From: Rhodocyclales bacterium
GTDB taxonomy: Bacteria > Pseudomonadota > Gammaproteobacteria > Burkholderiales > Rhodocyclaceae
DNA length: 44,499 nt
Assembly (NCBI GenBank): GCA_026399415.1
Contig: JAPLQZ010000016.1
Coordinates: 1-44,499, forward strand
Direction of reading: 5' to 3'
Shown here: piece by piece, positions 10,804-19,944 of the stretch
How the letters are laid out: the number at the start of each line of letters is the position of its first letter
Position numbering within the stretch: position 1 is the first letter of the stretch
The notes under the pieces: generated by a model
Told to the model about the DNA's origin: nothing
Database searches by the model: none
Seen by the model: only the letters and a program-made list of their open reading frames with translations
Program-made: the position numbers and the translations under genes

Positions 10804-11835
10804 ATGGCTCCATTCCAGTTTCGAAAAACCTCCATGCCCGTCAACCGCATTCAACAAGCTTCCTGGCTCCTCGCCGCTCTGGCGCTGATTCTGGTACTCC
10901 AATTGCATCTGCTGCCTGCACTGCTGGCGGGCCTGCTGGTGTACGAGCTGGTGCATCTGACCGCACCTTTGCTGAAAAGCAGGCTATCCAGCCTGCGGGC
11001 GAAACAGGCCGCCGTGATCTTTCTTGCCGCGATCATGGTTGGCGCCACGGTACTGGGCGCGGCGCTGACTATCGGCTTCTTCAGGAGCGATTCGGGCAGC
11101 CTTGCCGCGCTGGCGCAGAAGATGGCCGAAATCCTCGAAAACTCGCGCCACTCGATGCCGGACTGGCTGGTCGATACCCTGCCCGACAGCGTCGAAGGCA
11201 TCAAGACCGCCGTGGTGCAGTGGCTGCGAGAGCACGCGGGCCAGGTGCAACTGCTCGGCAAGGAAGCCGGACTGGTGATGGCGCACGTGCTGATCGGCCT
11301 TGTCATAGGCGCCATGCTGGCCCTGCGTGAAGTCGCTGGCCAGCGGATCACGCAGTCACTGGCAGCGGCGCTTACCGGGCGCGCACGCCGCCTGGCCGAC
11401 GCGTTTCGTCGCATCGTTTTCGCGCAGGTGCGCATTTCGGCCATCAATACAGTACTGACCGCGCTCTATCTCGCCGTACTGCTGCCGCTGTTCGGCGTCC
11501 ATCTGCCGCTGACAAAAACCATGATCGCCCTGACCTTTGTCGTCGGCCTGTTGCCGGTGATCGGCAACCTGGTCTCGAATACGGTCATTGTCATCGTCAG
11601 CCTCGCCCACTCGCCGCACGTCGCTCTGGCTTCGCTGGGTTTTCTGGTGGTGGTGCACAAGTTCGAATACTTCCTCAATGCCCGCATCGTCGGTGCGCGC
11701 ATCTCCGCCCAATCCTGGGAGTTGCTGCTGGCCATGCTGGTCATGGAGGCTGCCTTCGGCCTGCCGGGAGTCATCGCCGCGCCGGTCTATTACGCCTACC
11801 TCAAACAGGAACTGATCGACGCCGGAATGGTTTAA
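10804..11835 (+). CDS. AI-2E/PerM family membrane transporter
   Basis: ~350 aa polytopic protein with 'FVVGLLPVIGNLVSNTVIVIVSLAHSP' typical of the family; exact start uncertain (10777/10804/10834). Confidence 0.85.
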   Translation: MAPFQFRKTSMPVNRIQQASWLLAALALILVLQLHLLPALLAGLLVYELVHLTAPLLKSRLSSLRAKQAAVIFLAAIMVGATVLGAALTIGFFRSDSGSLAALAQKMAEILENSRHSMPDWLVDTLPDSVEGIKTAVVQWLREHAGQVQLLGKEAGLVMAHVLIGLVIGAMLALREVAGQRITQSLAAALTGRARRLADAFRRIVFAQVRISAINTVLTALYLAVLLPLFGVHLPLTKTMIALTFVVGLLPVIGNLVSNTVIVIVSLAHSPHVALASLGFLVVVHKFEYFLNARIVGARISAQSWELLLAMLVMEAAFGLPGVIAAPVYYAYLKQELIDAGMV

Positions 11836-12263
11836 CCCACCGGACGATAAACCTTCCCGAACCGGGCGGCTTCCACGATCCCGAAGTCACCCGGCGCGTA
11901 CTGAAGCAGCCAGTCGCCTGCCTGGCCTTGCAGCACGTCGCCTCCCGCGGAGCGGGCCAACGTAAATGCCTCGTCCATCTGTACGGCCAGCACCGGCAAG
12001 GGCCTCGCTTGATAGCGCCCGTCTTCGCCGGCTTGCGCCGGCGCCACAGGAAGGTACTTGGCGTCAAACCGGTTGCGGGAAACGCTCCAGTGGTCACCGG
12101 TCGAACCGGTGATCAGCGCGTCGCCTGCCTCGAAGCGGTTGGTGCCCTCGCGGCTGATCAGTTCGCCGGCAAGGTTGGCAAAGACAACGGCCACAACTTC
12201 GTCTTTCACGAAAAGCGTGGCTGAGTCATCCCTGGTCAGGTCAATATTCTTGAGTTGCAGCAT
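11832..12263 (-). CDS. PGDYG-domain-like protein
   Basis: 'FVKDEVVAVVFANLAGELISREGTNRFEAGDALITGSTGDHWSVSRNRFDAKY' ...'YAPGDFGIV'; start chosen at ATG 12263. Confidence 0.65.
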   Translation of the reverse strand: MLQLKNIDLTRDDSATLFVKDEVVAVVFANLAGELISREGTNRFEAGDALITGSTGDHWSVSRNRFDAKYLPVAPAQAGEDGRYQARPLPVLAVQMDEAFTLARSAGGDVLQGQAGDWLLQYAPGDFGIVEAARFGKVYRPVG

Positions 12264-12392
12264 GCGGGCACCGATAAAAGATTGGCGCAGAAGTGTCGCA
12301 CAATCCGGGCAGAAGCTTCGTCGTGCCACTGGCGCTTTGAAAAACAATGCGTATCGGAAGGTACAAACGGCATTTTCGGTTAGGCTGTCTGC

Positions 12393-12725
12393 ATGGACTT
12401 GCTTGATCTTCTCGGGTTTCTGCTGCTGGCCGCCACAGCCTGGCTATGGCTCGACAGCCTCAAAGCGCGCGAGCAAGCCGTGGCGGCGGCCAAGGCCGCC
12501 TGCAATTCCGAGGATTTACTGCTGCTCGACGATACCGTGGCCATCCTGCGAATCAGTCTGTCTCGGGATGAGGACGGGATACTGCGCATCCGTCGCATCT
12601 ATGGCTTTGAGTACAGCGATACGGGCAATGATCGCAGTACAGGCAGCATTGTCATGCGTGGCAGCCGCGTGGTCGTGATAAACCTCAATCTGCCCGACGC
12701 CTCGGAGGGGACAGTGCTTCACTGA
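12393..12725 (+). CDS. DUF3301-like small membrane-anchored protein
   Basis: 110 aa; one N-terminal TM; 'LLLLDDTVAI...LRIRRIYGFEYS' resembles DUF3301. Confidence 0.7.
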   Translation: MDLLDLLGFLLLAATAWLWLDSLKAREQAVAAAKAACNSEDLLLLDDTVAILRISLSRDEDGILRIRRIYGFEYSDTGNDRSTGSIVMRGSRVVVINLNLPDASEGTVLH

Positions 12726-12858
12726 TCGATCCTGCCCGCGCTTGATAAATATCCCCGTGTCACCACGCGAACATGAACCGCTTCAAGCAGCTACACTCTC
12801 GTCATAGCATCGCCGCACTTCAGGATCCATCTCTACCGCATTTGATCGAAAGCCCACC

Positions 12859-13983
12859 ATGAACAGCACACTTGCGCCTCAGACATTCCGCAATCGAGAC
12901 CGCGACGCCACTCCGGTTTCCAGCTTCACCCGGGCAGAAGATGTTCTTGAAGCTATGTTGAGAAGCATCGAGGGTGGAGAACTGCACCTGCGTCCAACGC
13001 TGGATGCCGGTGAAGGGGATTCGTTCCTCAATTACATCGAAATCGGATTTGCCTTGCGACAATGCCTTGAGGACAAGAACCAGCGCGAATACCTGATTCA
13101 ACGATTGAAGCCGCACGTCAGTGTAATCATTGGAACCCTGCCGGCCGGTATTCAATCGCATGGGCTCTTGCCCAGAACCTTGAAAGAATCTCCGCAGGAG
13201 ACCAAGTTCCGGCAATTGGAAGACATCTCTGACGAAGAAGTCAGGCAATGGCTGATCGTCGATGGTGGGCTGATCTATGGCGAGTTGAAACGTTACGAAC
13301 TCGAAAACTATTTTGATGTGATCGGCCCTCTGGTTCGCCCGGGTGGGATCATGTATGACTTGGGGAGCGGTCTGGGCAAGGCCGTAATGTCTGCCGCCAT
13401 TACGCTTCCCTTCGCTCGCTGCATTGGCGTCGAGCTCCTCGAGTACCGGCACCGCATGGCAGTGGATCGTCTGCAAGTGATGCTTGCGGCAAGCGACAGG
13501 GGCCTGGAATCGTTGCCGGTGCGGTTACAGCCTGATGATCCGCTTGAACTGCCGGGTGGAAGTTTGACGAAAGCCAGGCATTTGCTCGATATCAGGTCGC
13601 GAATCGAGTTTGTCGAAAAGGACATGTTCGAGGTCGATGTCAGCGATGCAAACCTGGTATTCATGAACAGCACTTGCTTCGGCTCTTTCATGCATCTCAT
13701 CGCAGACAAGCTGGCGCGCGAGCTACGCGAGAAAACCCTGGTGAGCACAACTACTTATTCCATCAACCACCCGGCCTTCAAGCTCATTGCTTGCTTTCCC
13801 GCTACGACATTGGCGTGGACGGATCTCTTCCTCTATGAACGTGTCCATTGCACAGAAACCCAATCTCACCCGGAAGTCGCTGCATTGTTTGAGCCGGGCG
13901 ATCAGGAATGGGAAGCACGCGTACGCGAAGAGTTCCTGACGATAGACGCGAGGATGCGTCACGAAGGTGACCCTTCGAGTTGA
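12859..13983 (+). CDS. DOT1-like SAM-dependent methyltransferase
   Basis: 'YGEL', 'YDLGSGLGKAVMSAAI..ARCIGVELLEYRH', 'LVFMNSTCFGSFMHLIADKLA' align with DOT1-type motifs. Confidence 0.65.
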   Translation: MNSTLAPQTFRNRDRDATPVSSFTRAEDVLEAMLRSIEGGELHLRPTLDAGEGDSFLNYIEIGFALRQCLEDKNQREYLIQRLKPHVSVIIGTLPAGIQSHGLLPRTLKESPQETKFRQLEDISDEEVRQWLIVDGGLIYGELKRYELENYFDVIGPLVRPGGIMYDLGSGLGKAVMSAAITLPFARCIGVELLEYRHRMAVDRLQVMLAASDRGLESLPVRLQPDDPLELPGGSLTKARHLLDIRSRIEFVEKDMFEVDVSDANLVFMNSTCFGSFMHLIADKLARELREKTLVSTTTYSINHPAFKLIACFPATTLAWTDLFLYERVHCTETQSHPEVAALFEPGDQEWEARVREEFLTIDARMRHEGDPSS

Positions 13984-14250
13984 ATCTCACCTGGATTTCT
14001 GGCTGAACGACGACGCCAAAGTTTCCGTTGGCAAAAGAGTCGCCGCTTGCCGGCTCGCGAAGCGATATTGACGGCCCCCGAAGGGGAATCTCCGTCACGC
14101 AGAGCGAAGGCGAACAAAGTCCGAGACGGCGCAATATTCGGGAGAACCACTTGCTGGCCCTATGGCCGGCCGCGACGCAATCCCCAGCCGAATGAGTCCG
14201 TGTTAAAGGCGTCCGGCCAAACCGGCCAAGAACGGTTCTCACCGAACAGG

Positions 14251-14285
14251 CCGCAGGACAATACCGCTTCGCGGTCGTCCTGCGG
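14251..14285. terminator. Nested hairpin CCGCAGGAC...(ACCGC TTC GCGGT)...GTCCTGCGG downstream of the minus-strand repeat gene
   Basis: 9-bp outer and 5-bp inner perfect stems. Confidence 0.55.
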
Positions 14286-14309
14286 CTAGCAGCTACCAGA
14301 CGCTTCTGG

Positions 14310-15955
14310 TCACCGCTGGTTCATCGAGTTTCCGCCCCCGGACGGGGGTGGCGGCGGGTTACCCTGGGTCATCGAGTTTCCGCCCCCAGACGGCGGCGGG
14401 TTGCCCTGAGTCATTGTATTTCTGGCAGCCGCATCAGCTTTAGCCTTGGCATCCGCGTCAGCTTTTGCCTTGGCGGCGGCGTCAGCCTTTGCCTTGGCAT
14501 CCGCATCTGACTTGGCCTTGGCGGCCGCATCAGCCTTCGCCTTCGCATCGGCATCCGCTTTCGCTTTGGCAGCAGCGTCAGCCTTGGCTTTGGCATCTGC
14601 ATCCGCTTTCGCCTTGGCGTCCGCGTCAGACTTGGCCTTGGCAGCAGCGTCGGCCTTGGCCTTCGCATCGGCATCCGCTTTCGCCTTGGCGTCTGCGTCA
14701 GACTTGGCCTTGGCAGCAGCATCAGCCTTTGCCTTCGCATCGGCATCCGCTTTCGCCTTGGCAGCAGCATCAGCCTTCGCCTTGGCGTCTGCGTCCGCTT
14801 TCGCTTTGGCATCTGCATCGGACTTGGCCTTGGCAGCAGCGTCAGCCTTCGCCTTTGCATCGGCGTCCGCTTTCGCCTTGGCGTCTGCGTCGGACTGGCA
14901 GCAGCGTCGGCCTTGGCTTTGGCATCTGCATCCGCTTTCGCCTTGGCGTCCGCGTCAGACTTGGCCTTGGCAGCAGCGTCGGCCTTTGCCTTCGCGTCGG
15001 CATCCGCTTTCGCCTTGGCAGCAGCATCAGCCTTCGCCTTGGCGTCTGCGTCCGCTTTCGCTTTGGCATCTGCATCGGACTTGGCCTTGGCAGCAGCGTC
15101 GGCCTTGGCCTTCGCATCGGCATCCGCTTTCGCCTTGGCGTCTGCGTCAGACTTGGCCTTGGCAGCAGCATCAGCTTTGGCCTTCGCATCTGCGTCCGCT
15201 TTCGCCTTGGCATCTGCGTCAGACTTGGCCTTGGCAGCAGCGTCAGCCTTGGCTTTGGCATCTGAATCCGCTTTCGCTTTGGCGTCTGCGTCAGACTTGG
15301 CCTTGGCAGCAGCATCAGCCTTCGCCTTCGCGTCTGCGTCCGCTTTCGCTTTGGCATCTGCATCGGACTTGGCCTTGGCGGCGGCATCAGCTTTTGCCTT
15401 CGCGTCCGCATCGGACTTGGCCTTGGCATCCGCGTCAGACTTCGCCTTGGCAGCAGCATCAGCCTTGGCTTTCGTATCTGCGTCAACTCTTGCCTTGGCG
15501 TCTGCGTCAGACCTGGCCTTGGCATCCGCATCGGCCTTCTTCTTGTCATCGGCCTTTTTCTTGTCGTCGGCCGCCTTCTTGTCTGCAGCCTCCTTCTTTC
15601 TCTTGGCCTCAAGGTAGTTCGCTGGAGCAACGTCTCCAATCACCCCGGCCTCATTGCCAGCCGTGTTGCCCAGGCCTGATGCAACGGCGCTTGCGTTCTT
15701 CTGCTCGGCCTTGATCTTGGTGTTGCCCTGAATCTGGACGCCACCCTTGATGGCGCCGGCAGTATTCCTGGCACTGTTCCCGTCGCCAGTAGCGGTGGCC
15801 GTCGCATTTTCCTGCTTGGCTTTGATTTCGGTATCACCTTGCAGTTGAACGGAACCCTGTGCACCTCTTCCACTGCTCCGTTGAGACACCTGCGCCATCG
15901 CCGTAAATGCCGCACCCATAGCAACAACCAAAGCCGCCAGCTTATGTTTTTCCAC
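14310..15955 (-). pseudogene. Exported Ala/Lys/Asp-rich repeat protein with curlin-like N-terminal repeats; frameshifted by an apparent 7-nt deletion at ~14895/14896
   Basis: Signal peptide MEKHKLAALVVAMGAAFTAMAQ; curlin-like repeats; long KADADAKA/KADAAAKA/KSDADAKA array that continues in a second frame after 14895 and ends ...RNTMTQGNPPPSGGGNSMTQGNPPPPPSGGGNSMNQR*; restoring 7 nt gives 1653 nt = 551 codons. Confidence 0.85.
14450..15500. repeat. 24-bp tandem coding repeat (8-aa units, higher-order 72-bp triplets)
   Basis: Direct reading of units such as gcatcggcatccgctttcgccttg; translated units KADADAKA, KADAAAKA, KSDADAKA. Confidence 0.9.
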
Positions 15956-16398
15956 GATTAATTACCCCAAAGGAATATGACAAAAAGAATGATAACGGCC
16001 TGTTTCAGAACGACGCCTATTGTAGTCGTCTCCCAAACTGTATTTCAATCGAGTCTTGTGCGCTGAACTATCTACATTGTTGTGGTTGATCGGTTGATGC
16101 CGTTCGCGTTGTCAGCTATGCCCAAGCGCAAGGACAGGCCAAAACGCCCGCGTCTGGCGGCCAGACTCAACGCGCCTTCCTGCTATGCCCAACGCGACAG
16201 GATTCGTTTCGTTGACGGGTTGCCGCAATCTATTCTTGCCGGAGTGACTTTCTTCACGCTGGTGATGAGCACTGTGATCCAGACAAGCCATCGAACCCGT
16301 CAATGCCATGCTTGCATCGGGCTTCTTGTTCCAGCACCGGAAAAGTCATGCGGTTTCCGGGGCGACTCATGAGCGCAGCATTTGCTTTCCCTTCCCAG

Positions 16399-16779
16399 CT
16401 ATTCGCCCGGGACACACTCGCCAGCGCAAACAGCCTGCCCCATGCTGTTGATCGCCGCACCACCCAGCGGCAGCGAGGAACACCATACCTGTCCCATACT
16501 GTTGGTAACGCATTCGCCGGGACCGGTAAGCACTTGTCCCATGTTGTTGGCGGCAGCCCCGCCGCCTGGAGTATCAGAGCAGACGACCTGCCCCATATTG
16601 TTTCTGGCGCATCCACCGCGGCCAGTAACAACCTGCCCCATACTATTTACCGCAGCACCACCTCCGGGTGGCGCACAAATCACTTGACCCAGGCTATTTT
16701 TGGCGCATCCACCTGCATTCGCAGAATTCATGAACAATGGTGTTGCTATTGCCAACACAGCGACGAGAAGATTTTTCAT
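16399..16779 (-). CDS. Small exported Cys-containing repeat protein (N-S/N-M-G-Q-V repeats)
   Basis: Signal peptide MKNLLVAVLAIATPLFMNSANA; six N-[SN]-[ML]-GQ-[VA] repeats, alternating with GGC..C/PPGGGAA. Confidence 0.8.
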   Translation of the reverse strand: MKNLLVAVLAIATPLFMNSANAGGCAKNSLGQVICAPPGGGAAVNSMGQVVTGRGGCARNNMGQVVCSDTPGGGAAANNMGQVLTGPGECVTNSMGQVWCSSLPLGGAAINSMGQAVCAGECVPGE

Positions 16780-16982
16780 TTGATTGTTCCGATAGGTTGG
16801 GGATCACTAAGAGCAGTGGCGGCATCACCATAGTTCGCATCCTTGAGGCATCCTGCGCCCTACTAACAGGATGGTCAACCTTGCCGAAATGCATTGACCA
16901 TGGCACTAGTCGTCAGCGTGAGCAGCAATTGGCGGCATAATGCCGATGGGTTGGAAGACGAAGAAGCAGAGGGAATCTCGCA

Positions 16983-17447
16983 ATGATGCGTAAAGCTGTT
17001 TTGATGTTGCTCCTGGCGGTTGTGGGTGTTAACGCGGCGGCGGAGGAATGGTTGTGTATTGCTGACATATTTGCTGGCTTCACGTATGAAAACGGCAAAT
17101 GGAAGGCCGCTTCCGGCCCCCATCGGCAGAAATATGTGGTTGGCATGGCTACGGAAAATGAAATCAGAACTGCCAGGCTTCTCAAGAGAAGCCTGCCGGT
17201 ATGGGTAGTCAAGAAATTTGGCGAGAACTATGGAATGTCCTGCGGTGACTTCAACGACCAAGATATGCTCTTGTGCCGCGATGTGCAGGAATTCAGCTTC
17301 AACAGGCAAACCGGGAGATTTCTTTACACATACCCTGTCGGATATTTCGGCGTCTCGTCAGCTGAGATTGGAACAAAAAAGGAAAGTACTGACGCGCCCC
17401 GGATGATGATTGGCAAGTGCCATCCAATGGCCGTCGTCAAATCGTGA
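16983..17447 (+). CDS. Exported protein of unknown function
   Basis: 154 aa with N-terminal signal peptide MMRKAVLMLLLAVVGVNAAAEE; no recognised domain. Confidence 0.6.
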   Translation: MMRKAVLMLLLAVVGVNAAAEEWLCIADIFAGFTYENGKWKAASGPHRQKYVVGMATENEIRTARLLKRSLPVWVVKKFGENYGMSCGDFNDQDMLLCRDVQEFSFNRQTGRFLYTYPVGYFGVSSAEIGTKKESTDAPRMMIGKCHPMAVVKS

Positions 17448-17751
17448 CAGTGCACCCATGCGCGCCTGGGGCATGACACGGCTACTGGCCGGATACCGCT
17501 ACCCACCGGGGATTTCTTCCGCTCTCCTTGCAATCGAAGGCCGACAACTGTGTGCGAAACCCGTTTCGAAACCGAGGTCAGGCGGACGTCAATATCACTT
17601 TCGATATTTCACTTGTAAATAATTAAACTACGTGGTAAAAAATGTCCATGGTACCGTTTGCGATGCCATCAATCGAGAGCCGAGATCTATAAGCAACCTT
17701 TAGGCCGGGGAATTGGGTTTGGCAATGATCCTAATAGAGGAGTGGATCGAA

Positions 17752-19212
17752 ATGAACTTAACTACTGTATGCGGCGGCAAGGCGCGCTTTATTGCGGCAA
17801 TTGTTTCCGGCATCGCCGTCATGAGTTTTTCCGCAGGTGTTTCAGCGCAAGTCGGCCCCATGGGGGCCGGAGGTCAATGTCCGGCGGGAACCGTCAAAGG
17901 GGGTGGTTTTTTGAGCGCCCACTGCATCAAGCCAGCCGCAGTCGGCCAGCCGAAACCGCTCGGAACCACCGCTCTCAACACGGTCCCGAAGACAGCCCTG
18001 GCGCCCGCCGCTATTCCTGTTTCGGTTTGCAAACCGAAGATCGATGCGGAGTTCAAATCCTTTACCGATCGTGTCACGCGCGGTCAGGGCGCGAAGGTGA
18101 TCACGCCACAAGAGCAGGCGGCGCTCCTGGGGCATTACAACACCCTGAAAGCCGATGAAGCCAAAATGGCAAAAGACGGGCTGAGCCCGCAGGAATGCGC
18201 CACGCTGAGCGCGGCACTGGTGCACCTCAATACCGAGCTGGCTGACGCGCTATGCAGCCGCGAACCCGCACAGGAAACTCGCGCGGCGATCAAGAGCGCC
18301 GTCCAGCAGGCGGCAAATGCGCGTCACGGTGCAAAGCCGGTCGCAATTGCTGACGCGAACGGGCTGTGCGTCATGGAAATCCAGCACGAAGCTACCCTTT
18401 TCCATGCCGCCGTTGCGAACGCCCAGAAAGCCAACCTGATCGATCCGAAGGAACAAGCCGAGCTGACAAAATCCCAGGCAACCGTCCACGCACTGGAGGC
18501 TCGCGTTCTGACAGACGGGAAGGTCACGCTGAAGGAACTGAGGGATGTCATGGCTGTACTGAAGGTCCAGAACGAGTTGCTTGACCATGCAATCGCCACC
18601 CAAGCCCCAGCGCGCGCTCCGGCAACGCAAGCCGCGGCCGCTCGACCAGTAAGCAGCTGCCAGGCGATGATCGATCATGCAACGGTATCCTTGACCCAGC
18701 GGATCGGCCGCGGTCTGAGCACCAAGCAGATCGATACCAAGGAGCGTGCCGCGCTGGAGAAGTCGTTCTTCGATCTCCTCGCCTTTGAAGCCAACGCCAA
18801 GAAGGACGGCAAGCTCGATCCCAAGGAGTGCCAGGATATCCATAAGCGCATAGATGCGGAGAATAAGCAGCTTGCCCAGGCATTGATGGCGAGTCCGTCA
18901 CCGGATCACAAGAAGGCAGCTGCGCTGGCGCTGACCAAGAAGACGGGCAAGGCCGTCGCGCACGAGGCCGTGACCTGCCAGGCGGAAATCAACCATGAAA
19001 ACGATGCCTATGGGGCCGCGATCCTGGCTGGCGTTGCGTCCGGCAAGATATCGGCGCAGGAAAAGGTCGCGCTGGACAAGACACACGCCGAGTTGGTAGC
19101 GCTGGAAAATCAGACAATGGCGGACGGCAAAGTCACCATGCAGGAATGCATGAAGATCCACGCCAAGATTGCCGATGAAGGCAACAAGCTGAGACTCGCC
19201 ATCTCGAATTGA
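17752..19212 (+). CDS. Exported four-repeat protein (about 80-aa repeats with G-K-I-[DS]-x-x-E and D-G-K-[VL]-T-x-x-E loops)
   Basis: Signal peptide MNLTTVCGGKARFIAAIVSGIAVMSFSAGVSAQ; four internal repeats; RBS-like agaggag upstream. Confidence 0.8.
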   Translation: MNLTTVCGGKARFIAAIVSGIAVMSFSAGVSAQVGPMGAGGQCPAGTVKGGGFLSAHCIKPAAVGQPKPLGTTALNTVPKTALAPAAIPVSVCKPKIDAEFKSFTDRVTRGQGAKVITPQEQAALLGHYNTLKADEAKMAKDGLSPQECATLSAALVHLNTELADALCSREPAQETRAAIKSAVQQAANARHGAKPVAIADANGLCVMEIQHEATLFHAAVANAQKANLIDPKEQAELTKSQATVHALEARVLTDGKVTLKELRDVMAVLKVQNELLDHAIATQAPARAPATQAAAARPVSSCQAMIDHATVSLTQRIGRGLSTKQIDTKERAALEKSFFDLLAFEANAKKDGKLDPKECQDIHKRIDAENKQLAQALMASPSPDHKKAAALALTKKTGKAVAHEAVTCQAEINHENDAYGAAILAGVASGKISAQEKVALDKTHAELVALENQTMADGKVTMQECMKIHAKIADEGNKLRLAISN

Positions 19213-19284
19213 TTCAAATTCGCAGCCGGGCCACTCGCCCGGCTGCATTCCCGAAGGTGCAGGAAACCTGACCAAGTTGTTTCA

Positions 19285-19782
19285 ATGCAGACCTCGCCCG
19301 AGCCCATGCTTAATCAGAACGCCGTGTTCCGCATTGCATCCGTCTTGATTACCGGGTGTCTGCTGAGCTTTGTGATTGCGGTGACCGCAGACGGTGCTGA
19401 TGGGAAGCAGCCATCGGCTGACACGTTCCTCGGTAACGACGGGAAGTATCACGCCAAAGGCTCTTTCCTGGGCCAGGACGGGAAGTACCATGCGAAGGGC
19501 GAGTTCCTGGGTCAGGATGGAAAGTACCATCCGCAAGGTGCTTTCCTTGGGCAGGATGGCAAGTACCACCCCCAAGGCAGCTTTCTTGGCCAGGACGGCC
19601 GGTATCACTACGCCGGTTCCTTTCTCGGCGAAGACGGGCGGTATCATATCCAGGGCGCATTTTTGGGCACCGACGGCCGCTATCACCCTGCCGGTTCGGG
19701 CATGGAAGCCAATGGCCGTTACGTGGAACCCGAGCACCTGGCCGAAAAGGAGCGCCAAAACAAGAATGGCGTGGACAATTGA
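19285..19782 (+). CDS. Exported tandem-repeat protein, 13-aa FLGxDG[KR]YHxxG repeats
   Basis: Hydrophobic N-terminus then seven FLGxDG[KR]YH repeats. Confidence 0.85.
   Translation: MQTSPEPMLNQNAVFRIASVLITGCLLSFVIAVTADGADGKQPSADTFLGNDGKYHAKGSFLGQDGKYHAKGEFLGQDGKYHPQGAFLGQDGKYHPQGSFLGQDGRYHYAGSFLGEDGRYHIQGAFLGTDGRYHPAGSGMEANGRYVEPEHLAEKERQNKNGVDN
19426..19698 (+). repeat. 39-bp tandem coding repeat, about 7 copies
   Basis: ttcctgggccaggacgggaagtaccatgcgaagggc-type units in frame. Confidence 0.9.
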
Positions 19783-19944
19783 CGATCCTCAAGCAAATGA
19801 CGGTGATCTTCCCGCAGCGACGATCTGCACGCTGCACAACGCACAATGTTTGCCAGCGATGGTAATATTTTCCACCGATGAGGCAAGCGGCCACCCGCTG
19901 CATCCATTTGCAGTTTAATTAATCTCTACTGACAGGATAGAAGA

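Noticed and set aside
14450-15500. Possible CRISPR or non-coding satellite array
   Set aside because: 24-bp units are contiguous, lack spacers and code for a coherent protein repeat
14446-15714. + strand ORFs reading ASASAFALASASDLALA (14446..15714, 14913..15617)
   Set aside because: Antisense translation of the AKAKAD repeat gene; the minus strand has signal peptide and sensible termini
17640-17745. Possible GEMM-type riboswitch upstream of the four-repeat protein
   Set aside because: Fragments such as GCAAC and GGCAATG occur, but the conserved GEMM core order and tetraloop/receptor could not be matched by eye
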